21,960 nt of DNA from Candidatus Bathyarchaeota archaeon (GTDB lineage: Archaea; Thermoproteota; Bathyarchaeia; 40CM-2-53-6). The translations under genes were made by a program, and so were the position numbers. Under the pieces are notes generated by a model, which saw only the letters and a list, made by a program, of their open reading frames with translations, was not told where the DNA came from and made no database searches. The first letter of the stretch is position 1; every line of letters begins with the position of its first letter. The stretch lies in assembly GCA_005884605.1 (NCBI GenBank), contig VBBE01000041.1, positions 1-21,960 of the forward strand. The letters run 5' to 3'. Positions 14,623 through 21,686 of the stretch are shown in pieces.

Positions 14623-16863
14623 TTATGAGAAGTCATAAGCTGCGATTCTGTCTAGATCTCTCCGCCTTGGCTCGGTCCACAGGTCGACTGGAATCAGTCT
14701 ACCAGCACGTTTCGCGACAAACGTCAGTTTGTCTGAGCCGCAATTCGCGCATCTCGCATGGACTCCAGTGTTGACTTGATAACAGAATTGGCATCTGGAT
14801 AGCATCTTGGAAAAAGTGAAGTGTTTGACTCCCGAGTCCGCGAGCACTTGTGATGCTCTCGCCAAACCTTCTTTCTCTGCCTTCTCCCCCATGAGAAGCG
14901 GGAAGGTTGTCCCTCCGTCAAGGAGTTTCTGAGCTTCCCCCTCAAGATACGCCCGTGAAGATAACGGCATTTTCTGTGTCAACGGGATTAGGGGCACGTC
15001 GGTGTAGTAAGGGTGTCGTTTGGATCCTTGGTAGACTATTGTGGAGAATCCGTATTTTTCAGCGTCAATGATCGCGAGCCTCGATGACGCTTCGGGAGAA
15101 GGATGAAGCCCGACACGGATTCTGAGTTTAGGATTGTCGCTTTCTGATATGGCTCGTCGTGCTGCTTCGATGATCTCTTTGAGAAAGGCGAGGGAATCTT
15201 TGGCTTCAACATCCTTCTTGATGTGATGCCTGACCGCCTCGTTCAGCCCAAGGAGACCTATCTCTGCCATTGGCTGGGATCCATAATACTTGCTCCCATC
15301 TGTTTCCCATGAAAGTAGGGGCAGAAGTCCCTCCTTCATTCTTTCCTGTATGGCTTGTCCTCGAATCTCAAGGGCCTTTACCGCTTCATCCACTGCGTTC
15401 TGAACTCCCTGGAGAAATCGCTCGTCTTTTCCCGTTGCCTCATAGGATATTCTCGGGAGGTTGACTTGGACCGTTCCAACTATTGCTCCACTGGCAACGT
15501 TCGTGCTATCGGCAACTATGGCATTTCCGTCGGAGGATACTGTGACGGTCTGTTCTGAATCATGAATTCTATAATTTGGGATAGAATATTTCAGGGACGT
15601 CTCATATGTCATCGAGAGAAGGCTGTCAGGCTCAGAAAGATTTTCCCGGTTGAGGTTCACTGTGACTGAAGGGTTGACTAGGAGATTGTTCCTTGCAATT
15701 TCCATGCTGGCATCTATGACTGTCCGGAACAATTCTTCAGCTTCGTGGGCGTAGTCGCCGTACACCCCCTCTCTCTTCCCATTGGCTGCTATCGCGTCCG
15801 ATTTCTCGAGAGATCTAGGAATCGTTCGGTCAAGTCCGATGGTAGTCCGGAAGGGAAGGCTGTTTGAGAAGCCGTCCCAGTTGAGTTGGGAGAGAAACAG
15901 TCTGATTGCTTCTTGGACTCTTTGGATCGGAACCCCTTGAATGAACGGTGCCAGTAGGACGTTGATGTGATCGAAGACTTGCTCACTTGCCGCCTGTCCT
16001 TCGGTTATGCGAGCCAGCCGGAGTAATGCTCCAAGCGCGGTTTCGAAGGAAACTGGTGGCGTGGACCGTGGGAGTCCTTTTCGGAGGAAGGGGCGGGGGT
16101 CATGGAAGAATATGCTGGGCTTGAGTATCCAGGACTCTGCGTCTTCCAGGTGGATCCGTCCATTGAAGTGGGCGTCGACTAGTGGTCTGGGGAGGCTGTT
16201 CAGCAGGACATATTCTTCAGTGACAGCAGCCCCTGCAGATTGCTGTACCCAGGCCGAATCGAGATGTTTTCGGCCAGCTTCCTTGAGGAGGATTGTTACA
16301 TCGTTGACAGGGAGTCCCAGTCGGGTTAGCTTGTGGCGGTATTCCTCGAGTTTTCTCTCGACGAGGATTGTATTGACGAGTTCGCGAACTAGGGGGGCGG
16401 TGAGATAGGTTGTTCCGAATCGTAGAAGTCTTTCTTCAGCTTCTGAGGCTACCTCATCTGCTAGGCTCTGGGGCATCCCGGCCTCGGTGACGAGAGAAGA
16501 GGCGATTCGGGTCCGGTCAAACTCTTCTATCGTCATTTTGGAGGTTCGGACGAACAGGCGGCCTCGCCTAACGGCGACCCACTCTTCCAGGTCGCGCGAG
16601 AACTCGACGAGCATCTTTCCGAGATCTGTTATGCTGTACTTTTTCGTGCCTTTTTCGATCGCAACCAAACCGGCTTTACGGATGGTTTTGAGATGATAGA
16701 CGAACTTTCCAGCGTCCCGCACAGGATCCATCTTCGCTTCGTACATTATCTCAGTGTACGGGAGGGGACCTTTGGAGACTAGCAGCTTGAGAATGTGAAG
16801 CCGAACTGGGGCAGAAGCAGCGTCTAGAACATCCGAACTGAAGCGTTCGTAGGATCGCTGCAA
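14623..16863 (-). CDS. NrdD-like protein with winged-helix and ATP-cone, lacking catalytic cysteine
   Basis: A 746-residue homologue of anaerobic ribonucleotide reductase (NrdD). Residues 10-90 form an ArsR-like winged helix (ASAPVRLHILKLLVSKGPLP, KFVYHLKTIRKAGLVAIEKG). Residues about 101-190 are an ATP-cone (LFVRTSKMTIEEFDRTRIASSL). The remainder matches the NrdD barrel: VNLPRISY 467-474, MAEIGLLGLNEAV 532-544, YYTDVPLIPLTQKMPL 619-634 and GGTTFPLLMGE 650-660. It ends with a CxxC/CxxC zinc site (Cys691, 694, 705, 708) and KRAGRLIPVDLW, where Gly721 sits at the glycyl-radical position of the usual R-V-x-G-Y. Those four are the only cysteines, so the active-site thiyl cysteine is absent and normal catalysis is unlikely. 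TTG start, no Shine-Dalgarno, TATA-like box about 32 nt upstream. It could instead be a nucleotide-sensing regulator. Confidence 0.85.
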   Translation of the reverse strand: MQRSYERFSSDVLDAASAPVRLHILKLLVSKGPLPYTEIMYEAKMDPVRDAGKFVYHLKTIRKAGLVAIEKGTKKYSITDLGKMLVEFSRDLEEWVAVRRGRLFVRTSKMTIEEFDRTRIASSLVTEAGMPQSLADEVASEAEERLLRFGTTYLTAPLVRELVNTILVERKLEEYRHKLTRLGLPVNDVTILLKEAGRKHLDSAWVQQSAGAAVTEEYVLLNSLPRPLVDAHFNGRIHLEDAESWILKPSIFFHDPRPFLRKGLPRSTPPVSFETALGALLRLARITEGQAASEQVFDHINVLLAPFIQGVPIQRVQEAIRLFLSQLNWDGFSNSLPFRTTIGLDRTIPRSLEKSDAIAANGKREGVYGDYAHEAEELFRTVIDASMEIARNNLLVNPSVTVNLNRENLSEPDSLLSMTYETSLKYSIPNYRIHDSEQTVTVSSDGNAIVADSTNVASGAIVGTVQVNLPRISYEATGKDERFLQGVQNAVDEAVKALEIRGQAIQERMKEGLLPLLSWETDGSKYYGSQPMAEIGLLGLNEAVRHHIKKDVEAKDSLAFLKEIIEAARRAISESDNPKLRIRVGLHPSPEASSRLAIIDAEKYGFSTIVYQGSKRHPYYTDVPLIPLTQKMPLSSRAYLEGEAQKLLDGGTTFPLLMGEKAEKEGLARASQVLADSGVKHFTFSKMLSRCQFCYQVNTGVHARCANCGSDKLTFVAKRAGRLIPVDLWTEPRRRDLDRIAAYDFS

Positions 16864-16894
16864 GAAAGGGTCAAGAGCTTTCTACCCCAACCTG

Positions 16895-16900
16895 TTTAAA
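16895..16900 (-). promoter_or_regulatory. TATA-like box of NrdD-like gene
   Basis: The minus strand reads TTTTTTAAACAGG, with TTTAAA 32-37 nt before the TTG start. This spacing would put transcription start within about 10 nt of the start codon, consistent with a short-leader or leaderless mRNA and with the lack of a Shine-Dalgarno. Confidence 0.45.
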
Positions 16901-16918
16901 AAATTGTACTTGACTACA

Positions 16919-17164
16919 TCATATTGGACTCTGACTTCTGTCCGGAGCGGTACGGCGGCATACAGTGCAGGTCTTCCAACCTAATGTGTCCACGCTGAAA
17001 AGCTGTTCCCGCCCGCAACTCGTGCAGTACTGGTGAAACCCTGTAGGATGCCGCGGTTCTGATAGAGTCTCAGTCGATGTTGCCGTTCGCATGTTCGGGT
17101 CTTTCTTAGGAATAGGTTTCGTCAAACGCTGGAGGTAGTCCTTGCTGAACTTGAGTTTTGGCAC
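16919..17164 (-). CDS. Small zinc-ribbon protein
   Basis: An 81-residue protein with two CxxC knuckles, C47-TS-C50 and C66-TV-C69, 16 residues apart, which is a zinc-ribbon layout (YCTSCGREQLFSVDTLGWKTCTVCRR). The N-terminal 45 residues are basic and probably disordered (KLKFSKDYLQRLTKPIPKKD). The start is GTG, with no in-frame ATG near. It lies 55 nt upstream of the NrdD-like gene in the same orientation, although that gene appears to have its own TATA-like box. A nucleic-acid-binding or adaptor role is possible. No specific family recognised. Confidence 0.6.
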   Translation of the reverse strand: MPKLKFSKDYLQRLTKPIPKKDPNMRTATSTETLSEPRHPTGFHQYCTSCGREQLFSVDTLGWKTCTVCRRTAPDRSQSPI

Positions 17165-17335
17165 CGTTACCCACCATACATGTCACTCTCTAGGCTTTGA
17201 GGACTAGGGTCTACCGAATTTCTGCCATGTGGAGGGTCAACGTGACATAACAATCACATTGGTTCCCACCCAAACACCGCGAAGGAGACAATTTCTTGAA
17301 ATCTTTCACGCCCCTCATCAATTCATGATAATAAT

Positions 17336-18769
17336 TTGATAGCCTCGGGAACGAAACCCGATCCTCAAGCTCTCGAATCCTCGGTAGTCCGTGCGACATC
17401 ATCCCCTATGATGAACATGTTCTTGGAGTTTCTCGAAGTTCCAGGAAACGTCCTTCTCATCCAAGGAGCACCCGGCACCGGGAAAACAACTCTCGCCTTC
17501 GAGATCCTGAATGCTGTTGCGGACTCGCGCAGGGTCTACGCGTCCAGCAGGGTGTCGCCGGTCAAGCTGCGCATACAGTTTCCTTGGATCGATGAGGTTA
17601 TCGATTCTATGTCCGGGAGATCGTCTAAGGCCAGCTGGAATGACGAATTCCACGACCTTCGTGGCTCCGACACCGACAGTGTTTTTTCGAAGATCGTACG
17701 CCTGAAACAGGCCAAGCAGAAATCAATCCTTGTCGTAGATAGCTGGGAGGGAGCGTTGAGAAACGCGACACCTGAAGGACGAAAAATGCTTGAGTCGGCC
17801 GTCATGTCCGAACTAGATCAGACAAAAGTAAGCGTGATTCTCGTCAGTGAGGCCGAACGAGCCGACAACCTCGGCTATCTGGTCGACGGAGTCGTAACCC
17901 TCGAACAGAACGAGATAGAGGGCAGAAGAATCAGGTCTCTCGGAATAGACAAGCTAAGAGGATTCAGAGTCCAGAGCCAACATTTTCCATTCTCCTTGGA
18001 AAAGGGGAGGTTCACTTTCTTGGACGAAGAATACGAAAACGGCCCACCGAGTATAGTTAGAAGTCCAGAGAAAGTTCCACACACTGCAACCCACTACTCA
18101 ACGGGAAGTAGAGAGCTCGACCAGTTGCTGGGAGGTGGAGTCCGGAAAGGTTCGTTCTTCATGATCGACACGGAGAGCAATGTTTCCCCGCAGTCGCTGA
18201 GGTTGCTGATCAATATGATCCGGTCTAATTTCGTTAACCAAGGCGGGGCCTGCTTCAGCGTTTCAACCGGAACCTTCAGCTCGGAATCCTCGGCGGAGGC
18301 ACTGAGACCCTACGTAGGCGACAAAGCCTTGGGAGAGAGACTTCGGATAGTCGAGTTCAACTCGCAGCTGCCTTCGAAGCCTTGGAGGCTAAAGTTGAGG
18401 GGGCAGCTAATGAGCGATCTCGCAGAGTTCTACAGAACATGGAACGCCTTGAAAGAAATGTCAACTGGCATGATGTTAACCATGAACTTTGACAAGCTCG
18501 TTCAGGTCTACGGGGAGGATGTGACACTTCCAGGGTTTACAGAGATAGGAGAAGGCTTGCGGGACGAAGGGGCCTTCAGCATCGGAATATCGTCACGTCC
18601 TACCAAGGTGCGTGATGAGTTTCTCAGGCAAGCCGATTATCACATAAAGGTCCAAAGCTGGAACGGACATCTTCTGATCTATGGAGTGAAACCTTTCACG
18701 CATATTCACGGGGCCACTTTCAACTTCGACAAGGGATACCCGTCCCTCGACCTCATAGAGATTGTCTGA
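17336..18769 (+). CDS. KaiC/GvpD-like RecA-fold ATPase with degenerate second domain
   Basis: A 477-residue protein of two RecA-like halves. The first has Walker A GAPGTGKTT at 44-52, Walker B ILVVDSWEG at 131-139, and the KaiC-like RSLGIDKLRGFRV at 200-212. The second begins YSTGSRELDQLLGGGVRKGS (254-273), the usual KaiC domain entry, but its Walker A is lost (FFMIDTESNVSP), so it should not hydrolyse ATP. Archaeal proteins of this kind are annotated as KaiC-like or GvpD-like; GvpD represses gas-vesicle genes in haloarchaea, but no gvp genes are here. The start is TTG at 17336; ATG at residues 25-26 is the fallback and would still keep Walker A. It is divergent from the zinc-ribbon gene. Confidence 0.8.
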   Translation: MIASGTKPDPQALESSVVRATSSPMMNMFLEFLEVPGNVLLIQGAPGTGKTTLAFEILNAVADSRRVYASSRVSPVKLRIQFPWIDEVIDSMSGRSSKASWNDEFHDLRGSDTDSVFSKIVRLKQAKQKSILVVDSWEGALRNATPEGRKMLESAVMSELDQTKVSVILVSEAERADNLGYLVDGVVTLEQNEIEGRRIRSLGIDKLRGFRVQSQHFPFSLEKGRFTFLDEEYENGPPSIVRSPEKVPHTATHYSTGSRELDQLLGGGVRKGSFFMIDTESNVSPQSLRLLINMIRSNFVNQGGACFSVSTGTFSSESSAEALRPYVGDKALGERLRIVEFNSQLPSKPWRLKLRGQLMSDLAEFYRTWNALKEMSTGMMLTMNFDKLVQVYGEDVTLPGFTEIGEGLRDEGAFSIGISSRPTKVRDEFLRQADYHIKVQSWNGHLLIYGVKPFTHIHGATFNFDKGYPSLDLIEIV

Positions 18770-18958
18770 GCCTTTCCGGAGACTCAGAATTGATTCGCTA
18801 GAATTTTGATGTGGTATGATCCCAAGTCGAGAAGACGTACGGGGTTATCTCGACTAGGACTTCTGAGTCATTGGCAAGATTGACATTTTCAGTGCTTGAC
18901 TGGGACGCAGTAGAAAAAGTCGGGTTGCCTTTTCTATCCTTCTATAGAGCTATCCTAC
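18770..18958. other. Structured intergenic element with nested inverted repeats
   Basis: GACTCAGAA (18781-18789) is perfectly complementary to TTCTGAGTC (18861-18869), and inside it AGTCGAGA (18825-18832) pairs with TCTCGACT (18848-18855). A third TCTGAG (18765-18770), overlapping the stop of the ATPase gene, could compete for CTCAGA at 18783-18788. The result is a fold of about 90 nt with two mutually exclusive outer stems. It may be a small RNA, a 3' UTR element or a DNA-binding site. No ORF explains it. Confidence 0.5.
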
Positions 18959-19273
18959 ATGAGCGATCTGTCGTACAAGCTGGCAGAGCTACGACCGGCT
19001 CTACGTCCCGTGGCCGAGTCGGCGGCCTGGGTAGCCAGCTTCCTAATCGCCAACGCCATAAGCCAAGAACCGGTATACTTTCTGATCCTCCTACTTGTCC
19101 TCGGCTCAGACGTTCTCGATACCTCTGACAAGAGCAAGGGACTCTTCCGAGACTTCATAGCCGGGAGCATAACCGCAATCTTGGCCCTCGCTCTTAACGA
19201 TCGGCTAGGCTTGGCTGTTGGAGTCGTAGTGGCTGTTGCGGGGGTTGCCAGGCTGCTTCAGAAACTCGCCTAG
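18959..19273 (+). CDS. Small multi-pass membrane protein, unknown function
   Basis: A 104-residue protein with three likely membrane segments: about 20-35 (SAAWVASFLIANAI), 39-52 (VYFLILLLVLGSDV) and a long hydrophobic stretch 66-97 (IAGSITAILALAL, then GLAVGVVVAVAGVARLL), which may count as two. The loop DTSDKSKGLFRDF is charged. No motif or family recognised. ATG start, no obvious Shine-Dalgarno. It lies downstream of the structured element and converges with the methyltransferase gene across a 32-nt gap. Confidence 0.6.
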   Translation: MSDLSYKLAELRPALRPVAESAAWVASFLIANAISQEPVYFLILLLVLGSDVLDTSDKSKGLFRDFIAGSITAILALALNDRLGLAVGVVVAVAGVARLLQKLA

Positions 19274-19305
19274 AAGCCCGTCAGTAGAGAAATATCGCAA
19301 GGAGC

Positions 19306-20166
19306 TTACGCTGAAGCTTTGGTTCCCACGAAGTGGAATAATACCGGCTGAATCTCTCTGGAATCTATCAATAACTGTTCCATCCCTCTGAAGAAGATCG
19401 CGAGTGCCTTCTCCCTATTCCGATCGTGGATTCTCATCGAGCTGAATATGCCCCAACAATAGTAGCAGTGCCAGGAGAAGCGTCCTTTATGGAAGAGTTG
19501 TTCGAGAGGATGCCTCATCTCTTCAAACTTGTTGATATGCTCCTTCCTTCCATACAGGTTTTCTCTCAATATCCTTTCAACACCTTCTCTCGGACTCTCC
19601 GGAAGATGAGATGAATACCCACCTGTTAGTTCTAGTGCTCGTTGAATTTGGTAGAGCCAGGTCGCAGCTCTCCGGTCCATTCTGTCATACGCATATTCTA
19701 GGCAGACCAGTCTTCCTCTATTTTTCAACAAGCGGTGAGCTCTAGAGAGGATACTTCTGGGATGAGGAAGATCATGGAGGACCCGGCTAAAGAGAACAAT
19801 GTCGTATGTTCCCGCAGCATCAGACCATTTGTTGAAGTCCGCTGCTTCGTAGCGTAGGTCGCCGCGGGTTTTACTGTAAGGGTCCGTTTCCATCGTCCTC
19901 CTAGCTACGCGGATGATCCTCTCATCGAGGTCTATTCCAACAACGTCATGGCCCATCCTAGCTAGCTCTAGGCTCATGAAACCGGTCCCGCAACCAACTT
20001 CCAGAATCCTAAGACTTCGGCCATGAATGGAATCCTCTACCAGGCGGAAGTTATCGGCATAGGTTAGCTCGATAAGGTAGGGTTGCCTCCAAAGACTATC
20101 TTTCATGGAGGGCCAGGCCTTCAACCGACGCAAGTCCGGCGTGAAGTCCGAAGGATATCGTGGCAA
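19306..20166 (-). CDS. Class I SAM-dependent methyltransferase
   Basis: A 286-residue Rossmann-fold methyltransferase. Motif I is LEVGCGTGF at 55-63, the acidic ribose-binding residue is Asp79 in VVGIDLD, an AADF segment is at 108-111, motif IV-like YDIVLFSRVLHDLPHP at 121-136, and a LLKNRGRLVCLEYAY strand is at 146-160. The C-terminal 100 residues are helical and aromatic (RFSWHCYYCWGIFSS). The substrate is not predictable from sequence; small molecules, quinones, lipids and proteins are all possible in this fold. The start is TTG; an internal ATG at residue 21 would keep all motifs. It stands alone between a convergent membrane protein and a divergent small ORF. Confidence 0.85.
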   Translation of the reverse strand: MPRYPSDFTPDLRRLKAWPSMKDSLWRQPYLIELTYADNFRLVEDSIHGRSLRILEVGCGTGFMSLELARMGHDVVGIDLDERIIRVARRTMETDPYSKTRGDLRYEAADFNKWSDAAGTYDIVLFSRVLHDLPHPRSILSRAHRLLKNRGRLVCLEYAYDRMDRRAATWLYQIQRALELTGGYSSHLPESPREGVERILRENLYGRKEHINKFEEMRHPLEQLFHKGRFSWHCYYCWGIFSSMRIHDRNREKALAIFFRGMEQLLIDSREIQPVLFHFVGTKASA

Positions 20167-20304
20167 TGGTTCTGAAAACGTCCTGAACCGAATCTAAGAG
20201 GTTTCTCTCGGTTTTTCCCAAGCCCTTGTAGCAAGCGCGTGTTTAGCGGTTTCACGTCAGCTTTTTGAGCTCTTATTCTTTGCCGATCGGATGGCAGCAG
20301 GGGA

Positions 20305-20316
20305 TAAGCATAAAAC
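20305..20316 (+). promoter_or_regulatory. TATA-like element of small RHH-like gene
   Basis: AAGCATAAAACG lies 35-46 nt upstream of the ATG at 20351. CATAAAA is TATA-like and the spacing suits an archaeal promoter with a short leader. The rest of 20167-20304 shows no gene. Confidence 0.35.
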
Positions 20317-20350
20317 GGCCCAGAGCTATCTCCAGTAGTCTAGAGATACC

Positions 20351-20524
20351 ATGGGCAAAGTAATGATCTCTTTATCGTCCGAAGCAGAACAACTGGTAAG
20401 GCAAGAGGTCGACAAGGTCTATTATGGCCGGACCGGCGGCTTCAGCATATTCTTCGAAAAGTTGGTTCGAACATACTTCAATGGTAACAAGAAAGCCTCA
20501 TCCGACCGTAAGCAATCGAAATAA
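20351..20524 (+). CDS. Small ribbon-helix-helix-like protein
   Basis: A 57-residue ORF with ATG and TAA: MGKVMISLSSEAEQLVRQEV and onward. An N-terminal strand (KVMISLSSEA) followed by two helices (EAEQLVRQEVDKVYYG and GFSIFFEKLVRTYFNG) and a basic tail (KKASSDRKQSK) fits the ribbon-helix-helix (CopG/Arc) layout of dimeric DNA-binding proteins or antitoxins. A TATA-like box lies about 35 nt upstream. The next feature rightward is the homing endonuclease, so it may belong to a mobile element, although no toxin partner is seen. The fold call is by pattern only. Confidence 0.5.
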   Translation: MGKVMISLSSEAEQLVRQEVDKVYYGRTGGFSIFFEKLVRTYFNGNKKASSDRKQSK

Positions 20525-20704
20525 CACGATCACCTTCCAAGAAAGCACATCAAGCCAAGTACGGCCAGTTACAATCGGCCGACGACAACAGTTGAATGCC
20601 TTATCTCCCAGTTACGTGACGTCATGATTTCTTGGTTTATCCAGAGCAAACACTTTCGTCAATCACTACTGGCTATGTAGCCAAGCAGAGCTGGTAGCAA
20701 TGTC

Positions 20705-21460
20705 TTGAATTTTGAACCCTCTGAAGACCTAAGCTTCGTAATTGGATCTTTCTTGGGTGATGGCAGCTTTGTCGAAGACTCGGATTACCATCACTATGTA
20801 AAATTGGCTGTTCGAGACCGCGATTTTGCGGAAGCCTTCAATCTGGCGGTCGGTCATATTCTTGGTCGGAAAACAAACAAGATAATAATGACACACGATT
20901 TGGGAAAAGTGTACTATGAGTCCAAGTACTCTTCGCGATCCTTGGGATTATTCCTTAGATCTCCGTTAGTGGAGCTTAGGCCTTTTGCGGATGCTTATCC
21001 GGCGGAGTTCTTGCGTGGCTTGTTCTCCGCAGATGGTTGTGCAGACGTTTGCACTGATAATGGCTGTCTGAGGCTTCAGATCGTGCTTGGCAATTCAAAT
21101 CCAGAACTGCTGGGATTGGTGACCTCCTTACTTCAATCACATTTCCAGCTACATTCCAATACGTACCTTCGGAAGAGAAAAGGAGCTACCTGGAAGAATG
21201 GCAGCAAGACCGTCTTCCTAAGGAAAGACGCGTATGCTCTTCAGATTCAAAGGGTCCATGATATGCGAGTGTTCGTTGATAAGATTGGTTTCGTAATCGC
21301 TAGAAAACAGCACGTTGCTGAGCAAGCGATCCTTTTGAACCGAACTGTAGGGTCTTCACGTGCCGCAGTTGAATGGAGGAAACACTATTCTCAGAAGAGA
21401 GGGGGTCGTTGGCATAATTTCGGACCATCTGAAGGACTTATTTCTCCTAGATTACTCTAG
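20705..21460 (+). CDS. LAGLIDADG homing endonuclease
   Basis: A 251-residue two-motif LAGLIDADG endonuclease. The first motif is FVIGSFLGDG at 11-20 and the second FLRGLFSADG at 102-111; the catalytic acidic residues are Asp19 and Asp110. A basic segment LRKRKGATWKNG (about 154-165) would contact DNA. Two motifs in one chain imply a monomer cutting a long asymmetric site. The start is TTG; the frame is open upstream only to a TAG at 20678-20680 and has no ATG. It ends six bases before tRNA-Pro, and the tRNA gene is complete downstream, so this ORF is not inside that gene's intron. It may be free-standing, or it may have been carried in by a past intron at the tRNA. Confidence 0.82.
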   Translation: MNFEPSEDLSFVIGSFLGDGSFVEDSDYHHYVKLAVRDRDFAEAFNLAVGHILGRKTNKIIMTHDLGKVYYESKYSSRSLGLFLRSPLVELRPFADAYPAEFLRGLFSADGCADVCTDNGCLRLQIVLGNSNPELLGLVTSLLQSHFQLHSNTYLRKRKGATWKNGSKTVFLRKDAYALQIQRVHDMRVFVDKIGFVIARKQHVAEQAILLNRTVGSSRAAVEWRKHYSQKRGGRWHNFGPSEGLISPRLL

Positions 21461-21466
21461 GTCTTG

Positions 21467-21586
21467 GGGGCGGTGGTCCAGCCTGCCGCGAGGCAGGGAC
21501 AACTTGGTCAAAGGGCAACAAAACCCGGCTCGGATACTGGTCTCGGGCACCAGTGATCGTGGGTTCAAATCCCACCCGCCCCACCA
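21467..21586 (+). tRNA. tRNA-Pro(CGG) with a D-loop insertion, CCA encoded
   Basis: Acceptor GGGGCGG (21467-21473) pairs with CCGCCCC (21576-21582), followed by A73 and encoded CCA. The T-arm is GTGGG-TTCAAAT-CCCAC. The anticodon stem CTGGT/ACCAG (21537-21541, 21549-21553) carries loop CTCGGGC, anticodon CGG, with G37 as expected for Pro. The D-stem is GTCC (21476-21479) with GGAT (21532-21535). The D-loop is then 52 nt. Removing 42 nt (about 21486-21527) leaves AGCCTGGCTC, a normal 10-nt loop with G18-G19. The insert is a candidate non-canonical intron and contains half of a strong CCTGCC-GCGA-GGCAGG hairpin. I could not fit a clean bulge-helix-bulge, so the exact splice sites are open. Confidence 0.82.
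21486..21527 (+). other. Candidate D-loop intron in tRNA-Pro
   Basis: A 42-nt stretch that must be removed to give a normal D-loop. The boundaries can shift by one base because of the repeated G. Positions 21482-21497 form a 6-bp hairpin with a GNRA-type loop across the proposed 5' junction. AGCC at 21480-21483 can also pair with GGCT at 21527-21530 beneath the D-stem, which would bring the two junctions together. Confidence 0.5.
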
Positions 21587-21686
21587 CGGATGTTAACTCA
21601 TGTGGGTTTGCAACCTTGGCCTGCCCTGCTTTGGAAAGTTGAGGTCGCCGAGATTTCCAAATTGCATCTAGGTCGGAATTTTCTTG

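Noticed and set aside
20618..20632. TGACGTCA palindrome near 20620 as an operator
   Set aside because: A single 8-bp palindrome with no second copy nearby and no clear promoter relation. Chance occurrence is likely.
20681..21466. Endonuclease ORF lying inside a tRNA-Pro intron
   Set aside because: The complete tRNA, including its 5' acceptor strand, lies downstream of the ORF, and I found no 5' tRNA half in 20525-20704.
21480..21531. Second tRNA or long variable arm within the tRNA-Pro region
   Set aside because: The anticodon, T and acceptor arms all pair within one tRNA with a normal 5-nt variable region. The extra bases fall only in the D-loop and make no second cloverleaf.
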